11,685 nucleotides of DNA, taken from the NCBI GenBank assembly GCA_014383605.1, contig JACNHM010000333.1, forward strand, positions 14,941 through 26,625, in the 5' to 3' direction. This document shows, piece by piece, positions 5,970 through 11,685 of this stretch. This DNA comes from Chloroflexota bacterium (lineage in GTDB: Bacteria; Chloroflexota; Anaerolineae; UBA3071). The translations under genes were made by a program, and so were the position numbers. The notes beneath the pieces are model-generated. The model was not told the DNA's origin. It saw only the letters and a list, made by a program, of their open reading frames with translations, and ran no database searches. The first letter of the stretch is position 1. Each line of letters begins with the position of its first letter.

Positions 5970-6425
5970 ATGAGCAACAAGATTCTGGTACTTCATGGCC
6001 CTAATCTGAACTTGCTAGGCCGACGGGAGCCGGAGGTGTACGGTGCGGTCACTTTGCAGGAGATCAACGAGCGGCTGCAAGCTGCGGCTACTGAAGGGGG
6101 CGCGGAGTTGCGCATCCGGCAATCGAACCACGAGGGCGCGCTGATAGACGCCATCCACGAGGCGATGGACTGGGCCGACGGGATCCTCATCAACCCAGGC
6201 GGCTACACCCACACCAGCGTCGCCCTGCGCGATGCCCTCGCCGCCGCGGGCCTGCCGGCGGTAGAGGTGCACCTCTCCAACATCACCGTCCGCGAGCCGT
6301 TCCGCCATAGATCGCTCATCGCCCCGGTATGCGTGGGCCGGATCAGCGGCTTCGGCTGGCGCAGCTATATCCTGGGGTTGATGGCACTGTTGGATTTCCT
6401 GGCTGATGCAGGGTGGGAGCGATAG
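5970..6425 (+). CDS. aroQ: Type II 3-dehydroquinate dehydratase
   Basis: The enzyme dehydrates 3-dehydroquinate to 3-dehydroshikimate, the step after the AroB half of the neighbouring fusion. The 151 residues match the usual 140–155 of the family. The N-terminal [16 protein letters not shown] carries the catalytic tyrosine (Tyr24) and the flexible-loop arginine (Arg19); [14 protein letters not shown] (about 52–65) and [18 protein letters not shown] (about 73–90) are substrate-binding; VEVHLSN holds the catalytic His101, followed by REPFRHRS. I chose ATG 5970 because GGAGGG (5959–5964) lies 5 nt upstream and homologues begin close to [11 protein letters not shown]; an upstream in-frame ATG at 5940 would translate the hairpin repeat. 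It is the last gene of the aro operon, followed by a terminator-like stem. Confidence 0.95.
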   Translation: MSNKILVLHGPNLNLLGRREPEVYGAVTLQEINERLQAAATEGGAELRIRQSNHEGALIDAIHEAMDWADGILINPGGYTHTSVALRDALAAAGLPAVEVHLSNITVREPFRHRSLIAPVCVGRISGFGWRSYILGLMALLDFLADAGWER

Positions 6426-6436
6426 CACAAAGCGCG

Positions 6437-6466
6437 GCACTTGGCCTCATGCCGATAGGCAAGTGC
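6437..6466 (+). terminator. Hairpin after aroQ, possible aro operon terminator
   Basis: GCACTTG (6437–6443) pairs with CAAGTGC (6460–6466), and CCT/AGG (6445–6447 with 6457–6459) extend it to ten pairs with one bulged G. It starts 12 bases after the aroQ stop. No run of T follows, so it is a weak or Rho-assisted terminator at best. A second small stem (CCTCTT 6481–6486 with AAGAGG 6499–6504) lies just beyond. Confidence 0.4.
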
Positions 6467-6528
6467 ACCTATATCCAAGGCCTCTTGCATAAACCATAAA
6501 GAGGAGAGACGAACCTGGCATCGGGTAG

Positions 6529-6557
6529 TTGTCAATTGTCTGGCTTTGTGCTACAAT
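6529..6557 (+). promoter_or_regulatory. Near-consensus sigma-70 promoter
   Basis: TTGTCA (6529–6534) and TACAAT (6552–6557) are separated by exactly 17 bases. Each hexamer differs from consensus (TTGACA, TATAAT) at one base. Transcription should start around 6562–6565. This is the only near-consensus promoter I see in the window, and what follows is not an evident coding region but sequence able to fold into a long rod, which suggests it drives a stable RNA. Confidence 0.7.
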
Positions 6558-6561
6558 ATAC

Positions 6562-6749
6562 GCGGTGGCTCCTGGTAGGACAGCAGGTAAGGTGGGTAGT
6601 ATTTTCCGACTTTCCCATGAGATCCATGCGGCACCAAGAAGTCCAGCTCCGGACTCTTTGCTGAAAAGGGGCGGCAGGTGGATGAATGGGCTGACGTCAT
6701 TTGTTCTGGCGGAAGCGGCTCGATGAATTCGCCCAAGAGAAGTGGCCGC
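6562..6749 (+). ncRNA. Candidate rod-like structured RNA, possibly 6S RNA
   Basis: Right after the promoter, about 188 nt fold by hand into one long interrupted hairpin. The closing stem is 6562–6573 with 6738–6749 (GCGGU to CCGC plus GU pairs and two mismatches). Then come TTCCG 6604–6608 with CGGAA 6710–6714, CCCAT 6614–6618 with ATGGG 6686–6690, ATCCA 6622–6626 with TGGAT 6679–6683, and an apical stem AGTCC 6640–6644 with GGACT 6651–6655 closed by AGCTCC. Size, own strong promoter and rod shape with internal bubbles resemble 6S RNA, which binds the sigma-70 RNA polymerase holoenzyme and mimics an open promoter. I could not match a conserved 6S primary motif, so the identity is inference. 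It is not RNase P RNA or tmRNA: their conserved ends are absent. Confidence 0.4.
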
Positions 6750-6934
6750 TCTCGCGATTGACGTGCACAAGAAATCACTGGGAGCCATTGACGCTGTCGG
6801 CATTGACACGGCGTTGCTGCTGAAGAATGAAGGCTTCGCCCTGGCCGGACGACGACCGAGGTTGATCTGAGGGCTCAGCAGGGCAGGGGTAAGCTTTTGC
6901 CCCTGCCCATCACCGTCATGCAAGGTGATGAGAT
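6750..6934. other. Intergenic remainder with no convincing gene
   Basis: Downstream of the putative RNA there is a short open frame without start signal (see rejected items) and a GC-rich stem at 6881–6908. The operon that begins at 6935 has no clear promoter of its own here, so it may be read from the promoter at 6529 or from an unrecognised one. Confidence 0.5.
6881..6908 (+). terminator. Strong GC-rich hairpin
   Basis: GGGCAGGGG (6881–6889) pairs perfectly with CCCCTGCCC (6900–6908) around a 10-nt loop that contains TTTT. There is no T run after the stem. It could end the transcript from the promoter at 6529, or act as an attenuator or leader structure 26 bases before the next start codon. 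Confidence 0.45.
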
Positions 6935-7258
6935 ATGGCAGAATACACACCCCAGTTCGTGCAAAAGCTGATCTTCGTGGACAGTTGGCGTGCTGTCATC
7001 CCCGGCATGGCAGCCAAGGCAGAAGAGGTCAAAAGGACCTTCTTCGAGCGGGTGAGGGAAAGGGAGTTCTCACCCCTCTCTGTATCACCTGGCCAGATTG
7101 AGGTCGAGGAGGAGCGACGAGAGTACGATTTCGTTGAACTCTCTCTCGACCCCGAGAAGGATGCGCGGGCTATCATGGCTATGCGTATCGCCCCGTTTGC
7201 CAAGGACCTATTCGTAGAGTGGAGACAATACACCCTTGGATCTAGGGAACGAGGATGA
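6935..7258 (+). CDS. Small protein of unknown function, first gene of the JAMM operon
   Basis: I do not recognise this 107-residue protein. AAGGTG (6922–6927) lies 7 nt before ATG 6935. It has no signal peptide or membrane segment. The middle (about 30–75) is highly charged with alternating E and R, and the end has a hydrophobic pattern AIMAMRIAPFAKDLFVEWRQYTL, which looks like a strand followed by a short conserved-looking motif (AxFAKDLFVxWR). The last 23 bases overlap the next open frame, and the ending GSRERG followed by stop is abrupt, so a frameshift joining it to the next frame is possible. Its place at the head of a tight same-strand row of four genes suggests it works with the JAMM protein. 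Confidence 0.6.
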   Translation: MAEYTPQFVQKLIFVDSWRAVIPGMAAKAEEVKRTFFERVREREFSPLSVSPGQIEVEEERREYDFVELSLDPEKDARAIMAMRIAPFAKDLFVEWRQYTLGSRERG

Positions 7259-7433
7259 TGGGTGGCAGCACCTGACCCAAAACTGTCGGGAGGCTTTGCG
7301 GACGCTTGGTCTTGACCAAGATGAACATGCTGGTTACTGCTACCTCGTCCACCTCTCGGGGCGTGCCGTGTCGCGTGACAAAGCCTTGCGTTTCAAGCAC
7401 CTGTACCGGCAGACAAGCGGGGTCAGGGCTTGA
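7236..7433 (+). CDS. Small unrecognised protein, possibly continuation of the previous gene
   Basis: The 65-residue frame starts at TTG 7236 with GGAG (7221–7224) 11 nt upstream; no ATG is available. The sequence DDGWQHLTQNCREALRTLGL, then HAGYCYLVHLSGR, then KALRFKHLYRQ looks like real protein: an amphipathic helix, a strand, and a basic helix. It ends 13 bases before the JAMM gene, whose ribosome binding site overlaps its TGA. It overlaps the previous gene by 23 bases in another frame. Either it is a separate coupled gene with a rare start codon or the C-terminal part of the 6935 gene after a frameshift. I cannot assign a family. Confidence 0.45.
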   Translation: MDLGNEDDGWQHLTQNCREALRTLGLDQDEHAGYCYLVHLSGRAVSRDKALRFKHLYRQTSGVRA

Positions 7434-7446
7434 AGGAGCTGTGCAT

Positions 7447-8250
7447 ATGGTAGACTGGCAGCGTGACGTCGAAGAGGATGAACTGCTCGAACATCTAGAG
7501 CAGAAGGACGAGATCCCTTCAGATTGGGAACCAAGCCCGGAGACGCTGCAAGCCATCTGGGGAGAAACAGACGAAGAGTTGCTGGCCCAGGTCCAGGCCG
7601 AACAGCAGCGGTTGCAGGAAGAGGCCAGAGAAGATGCCGAAGCGCTGCAAACCAAGTTCGCTCCATCAGCCCCTCAGGACGTTTCAGACGCGCCTGCCGA
7701 ACTGCCAGAGCAACTCGAGCTAGGAAAACAGGTCGCTCAGGAGATGGATGTACTGTGGCAGAAAAGTGTCCAGGACATAGACAAAGGCGTGGTTAGAGAA
7801 CATGCTGCGACTCTGGTAAAGGGGCAGGAGGACGAACTCAAGCTGGTCAATCCAGTGGAGGGGACCAGCAACAGCGTCACGCCCAACCTGGATATCGCCG
7901 AGGATGAGGAGTTCGTCGGGACTTTCCATACCCATCCTTACGAGGAGGGGACGACAACAGCATTCAGTGACCAGGACATCGCTTCGGCGCTGGAGACTCA
8001 AGAGAAAATCAGCCTGGCACGCAGTGGGGATGAGACATATGCCCTGGCACGAACCGACTTGACACCCGAGACGGTAGACGCCGACGAAGTCCGAGAAGCA
8101 TTCCATCAGGAAGTGCTCAGGCACTTGGATGATCCGAACGTCTCATTCTCGGATGCCATCTATCTCGCCAATATTGAGATGTGTCGCCGCTATGGATTGG
8201 CCTTTTATAAGGGGAAGGGCGGCAGTCTCAGGGAGGTGTATAGACCATGA
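7447..8250 (+). CDS. JAMM/MPN-like putative metalloprotease with acidic N-terminal region
   Basis: A 267-residue protein. JAMM/MPN enzymes are zinc isopeptidases or peptidases; relatives include eukaryotic deubiquitinases, prokaryotic JAB proteases and RadC. The pattern needed for zinc is visible: Glu118 in REHAATLV, then His161 and His163 in GTFHTHPYEEG, Ser174 and Asp177 in FSDQD. The gap between the second His and the Ser is 10 residues rather than the usual 7, so it is a divergent member, perhaps nearer to DUF4329-like domains. Residues 1–100 are very acidic and helical (DELLEHLEQKDE, LAQVQAEQQRLQEEAREDAEAL), likely coiled coil. The C-terminal 40 residues end in CRRYGLAFYKGKGGSLREVY. ATG 7447 has AAGGAG (7433–7438) 8 nt upstream; an extension to 7306 in the same frame looks non-coding. 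Its stop overlaps the next start (ATGA at 8247–8250). The substrate is unknown. Confidence 0.7.
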   Translation: MVDWQRDVEEDELLEHLEQKDEIPSDWEPSPETLQAIWGETDEELLAQVQAEQQRLQEEAREDAEALQTKFAPSAPQDVSDAPAELPEQLELGKQVAQEMDVLWQKSVQDIDKGVVREHAATLVKGQEDELKLVNPVEGTSNSVTPNLDIAEDEEFVGTFHTHPYEEGTTTAFSDQDIASALETQEKISLARSGDETYALARTDLTPETVDADEVREAFHQEVLRHLDDPNVSFSDAIYLANIEMCRRYGLAFYKGKGGSLREVYRP

Positions 8251-9044
8251 GAGAGGCCAGAAGGATTGACGATTCCCATTTGTGGGAACTGAAGCAACTG
8301 TGGGATGAAAGGCGGCGTGCATTGGGCATCTCCGAGCCCCCAACCGACTTGGCCGCTATAGACCTGGAGGTTCAGCGCCAGCGCTTGCAGCAGAAAGCAG
8401 CCGCCATCCCCCGCGAAGTGAGGCAGAGGATGACCTTCACCAGCACCAACCTCCGGCTGGACTTCGAGTTCCTCTACCCTGCGGTCTGGCAGGTGCGGGA
8501 GTTTGATCGGGAAGGTCACAGTGAGGTCTTCATCCTGGGACCCAGAAATCGGGATGACACCTATAGCCTGGCCATAACTGTCCACGTCTTCCCCGCCCAG
8601 GAGCAGAAAGGCAAATACGCCACTGTGGCAGAAGCGGTGGAGGATTATCTGAGGAAAAGTCGTCGGCTACCAAACTTCAGGGAAATCTCTCAGGCACACG
8701 GCACCCTGGCCGGTGCCGAAGCTGTGGAACTGGCCATTTCCTACACTATACCTCTGCCCCCGAACAGCATGAATCCCAAGGACACCCCCATTATCGAACG
8801 GCGGATCATCCTCAAACGAAAAGGCCGGTTCTATGAGCTGATCTACCGGGCTGTTGAAGAGGATTACTATGCCTTCTTGACAGCTTTCAAGACAGTAATA
8901 CACACTTTCGAGTTCCGGGACAGGCGCGTGGAGGCCCGGGAGTTCTATCCCCTGGTCACCCAGGTTCCGGCCTATGCCATGCAAGAGCAAGGGGTCGAAC
9001 ACGAAACCCCACAGGCCACAGACACGCAGCAGAAACAGGAGTGA
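8247..9044 (+). CDS. PsbP/DUF1795-like protein, last gene of the JAMM operon
   Basis: A 265-residue protein with two parts. Residues 1–62 are charged and helical (LWELKQLWDERRRALGI, LEVQRQRLQQKAAAIPREVRQ). Residues 63–225 follow the PsbP/DUF1795-type (Mog1-like) fold: FTSTNLRLDFEFLYPAVWQV, VFILGPR, SLAITVHVF, TVAEAVEDYLRK, GTLAGAEAVELAISY, RRIILKRKGRFYELIY, and AFLTAFKTVIHTFEF. Such domains are usually secreted or lipoproteins in bacteria, but no signal peptide is present here, so it probably stays in the cytoplasm. GGGAGGTG (8231–8238) lies 8 nt before ATG 8247, and the ATGA overlap shows coupling to the JAMM gene. The tail (HETPQATDTQQKQE) is disordered. Its biochemical role is unknown; a partner or adaptor of the JAMM protein is plausible. 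Confidence 0.65.
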   Translation: MREARRIDDSHLWELKQLWDERRRALGISEPPTDLAAIDLEVQRQRLQQKAAAIPREVRQRMTFTSTNLRLDFEFLYPAVWQVREFDREGHSEVFILGPRNRDDTYSLAITVHVFPAQEQKGKYATVAEAVEDYLRKSRRLPNFREISQAHGTLAGAEAVELAISYTIPLPPNSMNPKDTPIIERRIILKRKGRFYELIYRAVEEDYYAFLTAFKTVIHTFEFRDRRVEAREFYPLVTQVPAYAMQEQGVEHETPQATDTQQKQE

Positions 9045-9053
9045 AAACAAAAC

Positions 9054-9132
9054 GGTGTCAACGGATATAGAAACGGATAAACGGATGCGCCCGCACTGCT
9101 ATCCGCTTATCCGTTCTGCATCCGTTGACACC
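9054..9132. repeat. Long hairpin between convergent genes, TGTCAACGGAT family
   Basis: GGTGTCAACGGAT (9054–9066) is the exact reverse complement of 9120–9132. With one bulged base and a few mismatches the arms extend to 9054–9086 and 9101–9132, including a second and third ACGGAT. The loop is 9087–9100. It begins 9 bases after the stop of the PsbP-like gene and overlaps the end of the M28 gene on the other strand, so it could serve as a two-way transcript end, although no T run is present. It shares its core and spacing with the palindrome at 2718–2953. Confidence 0.85.
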
Positions 9133-10316
9133 GAACCCTCATCAATCCCCAGTAGCATCTCCCACACAAACAGGTGCACGTCCCGCAACGTTTCCATGGC
9201 CACGTGCTCCGGTGTGTCTGACATCTGATGCCAGTGAGCCTGCGTGGCGCCGGCGGCCGGCATGGCGTCCAGCGAGAGGGCCTGGAAGCCGCGCTTGTGC
9301 GCCACCGCCGCGTCGGTGTAGGCGGCGCCCACGTGCTCGCGGAAGCCCAGCTCGGGATACGCTTCCGCCACCCGTCGCGCTAGTGCCAGTATCTCCGGAT
9401 GAGGCCGGCGGCGGATGATGAGCCCCTCGGGCAGCGGCGTGCTCACCTGCCCCATCCCCACCTGATCCAGAACGACGAGGATCGCATCCCTCAGTTCGTC
9501 GCCGTGGGCGTCCAGGAAAGCAGCCATGCCATAGGCCGCCGCTTCCTCACAGCCGGTCAGCAGCAGCCAGACCTCCGTGTGCCGCAGCGGCTCCGGCACC
9601 AGACGGGCGGCCAGAGCCAGCACCGAGCCGACGCCGGAGCCATTGTCGTTGGCTCCCGGCGAGAAGGGGGTAAAGTCGGCATGCAGACACATGCTCAGGG
9701 CGAACAGCTCCAGGGCCGCCGCGGCCAATCCGATCCACCGCACCCCGCTCCAGCCGATGGCAGCTCCCAGCAGGCACAGCAGTGCGCTGACGGCCATGTT
9801 GACAAAAGACAACCCCACCAGGAGGCTGAATAGCCGCTGCCAGACGGCGGAGGAGTAGAAAATCGGCGTGCGGTGGGTGTCCAGATGGGCAGACAGGACG
9901 ACGCGGCGGGCCGGCCTTTCCGCCGCGGGCACGATACCCACCACGTTCTGGCTCTCGCCGTCGGGCAGCAACCACCGCGTCCAGTTGCCGGCGAAATCGC
10001 TCTCCGCCAGCATACCCCAGGTCCCCAGCCCGCTCAGCAGCGCCGCCAGGATCAAGGCCGTCCGCCCGCCCAGCCAGGCCAGACACGTCCCCAGCAGTGC
10101 CGCAACGAAGGCCAGCGCGTAGGGGCGATAGGTGGACGGCGCTCCGCCGAACGGCTCGCTGCGCACCCGCGCCACGCCCAACTCCCGCATCTGTTGGACT
10201 CCATAGGCGGCCGCCTGCCGCTCCTGGGGGCTGCAGCTTCCCCGCCCGCCGATGGTCTCGGCCAGGTGAGTGACGTGAGCATAGGCGTTCCTGGCGTACT
10301 GCTCCGCTGGGGTCAT
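9099..10316 (-). CDS. Membrane-embedded M28-family zinc aminopeptidase
   Basis: A 405-residue peptidase of the M28 (aminopeptidase Y/S-like) family, expected to remove N-terminal residues from peptides using two zinc ions. The metal and catalytic pattern is complete: SAHLDTH with His144 and Asp146, GANDNGSG with Asp224, GCEEAA with Glu257 and Glu258, LDQVGMG with Asp284, and HWHQMSDTPE with His363. Unusually it carries hydrophobic helices inside the fold, about residues 66–103 (two) and 163–210 (two), the second pair between the HxD and Asp224 motifs, so the catalytic part is tethered to the membrane. There is no ordinary signal peptide. ATG at 10316 is preceded by GGAG about 7 nt away and lies 15 bases after the MFS stop, so the two genes form an operon. 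The last ten residues (VSTDAERISG) and the stop are encoded by the palindromic repeat and are probably not native to the family. Confidence 0.85.
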   Translation of the reverse strand: MTPAEQYARNAYAHVTHLAETIGGRGSCSPQERQAAAYGVQQMRELGVARVRSEPFGGAPSTYRPYALAFVAALLGTCLAWLGGRTALILAALLSGLGTWGMLAESDFAGNWTRWLLPDGESQNVVGIVPAAERPARRVVLSAHLDTHRTPIFYSSAVWQRLFSLLVGLSFVNMAVSALLCLLGAAIGWSGVRWIGLAAAALELFALSMCLHADFTPFSPGANDNGSGVGSVLALAARLVPEPLRHTEVWLLLTGCEEAAAYGMAAFLDAHGDELRDAILVVLDQVGMGQVSTPLPEGLIIRRRPHPEILALARRVAEAYPELGFREHVGAAYTDAAVAHKRGFQALSLDAMPAAGATQAHWHQMSDTPEHVAMETLRDVHLFVWEMLLGIDEGSVSTDAERISG

Positions 10317-10331
10317 GGTCCGCTCCGCGCG

Positions 10332-11627
10332 CTAGACGGCCTGGGCGGCTCTCTCCTGTTCCGCCCGCTGGCGCATTTGGCTGCGCAGCGTCTGGATGTC
10401 TTCGGGGACCAGGTAGGCAGTGAAAGCGAGGAAGATGAAGCAAAGCACCCAGGTGGACACACAGATGATCAAGATAGCTGCTTTGAGGGAGGAGCGCACG
10501 GCGATCAGGCCGGCGAGGAAGGGGGCCAACGCCGCGCCGGCGGATTCGAGGAAGTACTGGACGGCCAGTGCCGTGCTGCGCACCTCCGGCAAGGTGACGT
10601 CGTAGACGGTGGAGATGACGTTGGGCGAAGAGAAGGGAATGAACAAGGCAGTGATGCTGAGCATGAGCAGGAACAGCCCTTGCTTCTCCACCGGGACGTT
10701 GAGAGTGAGCAAAAGGAGGATGGCTCCCAGGAGCACGGCGGTAGTGGCGACCATCAGGCGGCCGCGTGGCGTGCGTTTGAAGAGGAAATCCCCCACCATG
10801 CCGCCAATGAAATAGCCAGATGCCAGCACCAGTACCGCGACCACCATGGTCACCAACACCGCGTCCGAAGAATAGCCCCGCTCTGTCTCCAGATAGCGGA
10901 AAAACCAATAGGTGATGACATTCCAGGGGAAGACACCAAAGAACCCCTGGACGAACAGGAGGATAAGGCTGCGTTTGCGGAACAGGCCGCGGGCGATCTT
11001 CCAATCGAAACGGTATACGCCGATCTCTTGCAGGTCCGCCAGCTCTGGCTCGCTCTTGCCACGTGGGGCCTCACGCACGCCGAAGAAGATCACGACGGCC
11101 AACAGCACGCCGAGCGAGCCGGTGATGTAAAACACGCCGCGCCAGCCCACGGCATCGCCCAACAGCAAAGCCAGTACCATCCCCAGGATGTAGCCCAAGG
11201 GCATAGAGAGCTGCAGCAACCCGTAGATCTTCCCCCGCACCTGCGGCCCGAAATAATCGGAGATCAGGCTGTAAAGGCCGGGGTAGCTGGAGTCATCAAT
11301 CCCCGTCGAAGCCCGCGTGGCCAGGAAGGACCGATAGGATGGAGCAATCGCACTGAGCCAGGTGGTGGATCCCCAGATGAACGAGGCCAAGGCCAGCAGT
11401 TTCGATCGCGCAAAACGATCGTAGAGGTAGCCCCACAACGGATAAAGAAACGCCCCGACGATGAGCGCACCTGTGAACACCGCGCCCATCTGCGCCTCGT
11501 TGATGCCGAACGTCTCCATGATGGGGGTGGTGAGCGGTCCGATCAGGAGCTTATCCGACTGGTGGAGCAGCATGAAGGTGAAGAATACAGCAACGACGAA
11601 CCAACGGTATCTGGAGCGTGATCTCAT
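10332..11627 (-). CDS. Major facilitator superfamily transporter (Spinster-like)
   Basis: A 431-residue integral membrane carrier with about twelve hydrophobic helices in two halves separated by a cytoplasmic loop (about residues 187–220, REAPRGKSEPELADLQEIGV). The first half shows DKLLIGPLTTPIMETFGINEAQMG and the MFS loop motif GYLYDRFARSKLL; RASTGIDDSSYPGLYSLI and YFGPQVRGKIYG resemble Spinster-type and sugar-phosphate-type MFS members. The second half repeats the pattern (GGMVGDFLFKRTPRGRLM). The C-terminus is a charged helix (RSQMRQRAEQERAAQAV). ATG at 11627 has GGGAG 8 nt upstream on the reverse strand. The substrate cannot be read from the sequence. Being followed within 15 bases by a peptidase suggests transport of peptides, amino acids or an amino-acylated compound, which is inference. 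Confidence 0.85.
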   Translation of the reverse strand: MRSRSRYRWFVVAVFFTFMLLHQSDKLLIGPLTTPIMETFGINEAQMGAVFTGALIVGAFLYPLWGYLYDRFARSKLLALASFIWGSTTWLSAIAPSYRSFLATRASTGIDDSSYPGLYSLISDYFGPQVRGKIYGLLQLSMPLGYILGMVLALLLGDAVGWRGVFYITGSLGVLLAVVIFFGVREAPRGKSEPELADLQEIGVYRFDWKIARGLFRKRSLILLFVQGFFGVFPWNVITYWFFRYLETERGYSSDAVLVTMVVAVLVLASGYFIGGMVGDFLFKRTPRGRLMVATTAVLLGAILLLLTLNVPVEKQGLFLLMLSITALFIPFSSPNVISTVYDVTLPEVRSTALAVQYFLESAGAALAPFLAGLIAVRSSLKAAILIICVSTWVLCFIFLAFTAYLVPEDIQTLRSQMRQRAEQERAAQAV

Positions 11628-11654
11628 GGCCGTTTCTCCCGGTGATGAATTGCA

Positions 11655-11671
11655 CAGCGTGAGGGACGCTG
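11655..11671. promoter_or_regulatory. Short inverted repeat upstream of the MFS gene
   Basis: CAGCGT (11655–11660) and ACGCTG (11666–11671) are perfect 6-bp arms around GAGGG. It lies 28 bases upstream of the MFS start on the reverse strand, where an operator or a leader hairpin would be expected. I see no clear -10/-35 pair in the 58 bases available, so the role is only a possibility. Confidence 0.3.
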
Positions 11672-11685
11672 AGAGGACAAGCTCA

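Noticed and set aside
6742..6870. A 42-codon frame starting with GTG (EVAALAIDV region) after the putative RNA
   Set aside because: Protein-like in composition but no usable ribosome binding site, and its start overlaps the end of the candidate RNA. It could be a remnant of a gene end, but there is nothing to support an assignment.
7306..7446. N-terminal extension of the JAMM protein to an ATG at 7306
   Set aside because: The extra 47 residues are rich in T, S, C and R, unlike the acidic protein that follows, overlap the small frame at 7236–7433, and lack a ribosome binding site; ATG 7447 has a good one.
9547..11004. A 485-codon open frame on the - strand in another phase across the MFS and M28 genes
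   Set aside because: It is an out-of-phase shadow spanning the end of one real gene and the start of the next; composition is P, R and G rich and no motif is present.
9873..11621. A 582-codon open frame on the + strand opposite the MFS and M28 genes
   Set aside because: It is antisense to two genes with clear family motifs; its translation is rich in Q, G, R and H without any recognisable domain, as expected from the GC-rich complement strand.

Overview
The window comes from a bacterium with GC-rich coding regions. The cluster aroC–aroKB–aroQ, the fused shikimate kinase/dehydroquinate synthase, the NB-ARC/TPR ATPase and above all the dense short repeats (CACGNNN heptamer arrays, a GTAGGGCAAGATG palindrome and TGTCAACGGAT hairpins) remind me most of filamentous or thermophilic Chloroflexota such as Anaerolineae. 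That assignment is inference from gene style, not from a marker gene.

Layout. (1) 38–2718, + strand: a Phd/YefM-like antitoxin, a RelE/ParE-like toxin and a membrane-anchored NB-ARC/TPR (STAND) ATPase that is broken by a -1 frameshift near 1243–1246. (2) 2719–2991: a repeat nest in which a 142-bp MITE-like element with inverted ends and a TTAG duplication sits inside a long palindromic repeat. (3) 2992–6425, + strand: a shikimate-pathway operon, aroC (chorismate synthase), aroKB (shikimate kinase–dehydroquinate synthase fusion) and aroQ (type II dehydroquinase). Two heptamer repeat arrays are translated as part of AroC and AroKB, a third relic lies between aroKB and aroQ, and a 27-bp palindrome is read as nine codons inside the AroB half. 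(4) 6426–6934: a non-protein region with a terminator-like hairpin, an almost consensus sigma-70 promoter (TTGTCA-17-TACAAT) and a roughly 188-nt rod-like RNA that could be 6S RNA. (5) 6935–9044, + strand: a tight four-gene operon of two small unrecognised proteins, a JAMM/MPN-type metalloprotease-like protein and a PsbP/DUF1795-like protein. (6) 9045–9135: a long hairpin of the same family as that in region 2. (7) 9099–11627, - strand: an MFS transporter followed by a membrane-embedded M28 zinc peptidase.

How the genes work together. aroB, aroQ, aroK and aroC encode four of the seven steps from DAHP to chorismate. The toxin, antitoxin and STAND ATPase are a defence or stress-type group. The JAMM/PsbP operon has no function I can name and is the best candidate here for an undescribed system. 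The MFS and M28 genes may form an export or peptide-turnover unit. The most unusual feature is the amount of repeat-derived DNA tolerated inside, or at the very ends of, protein-coding genes.
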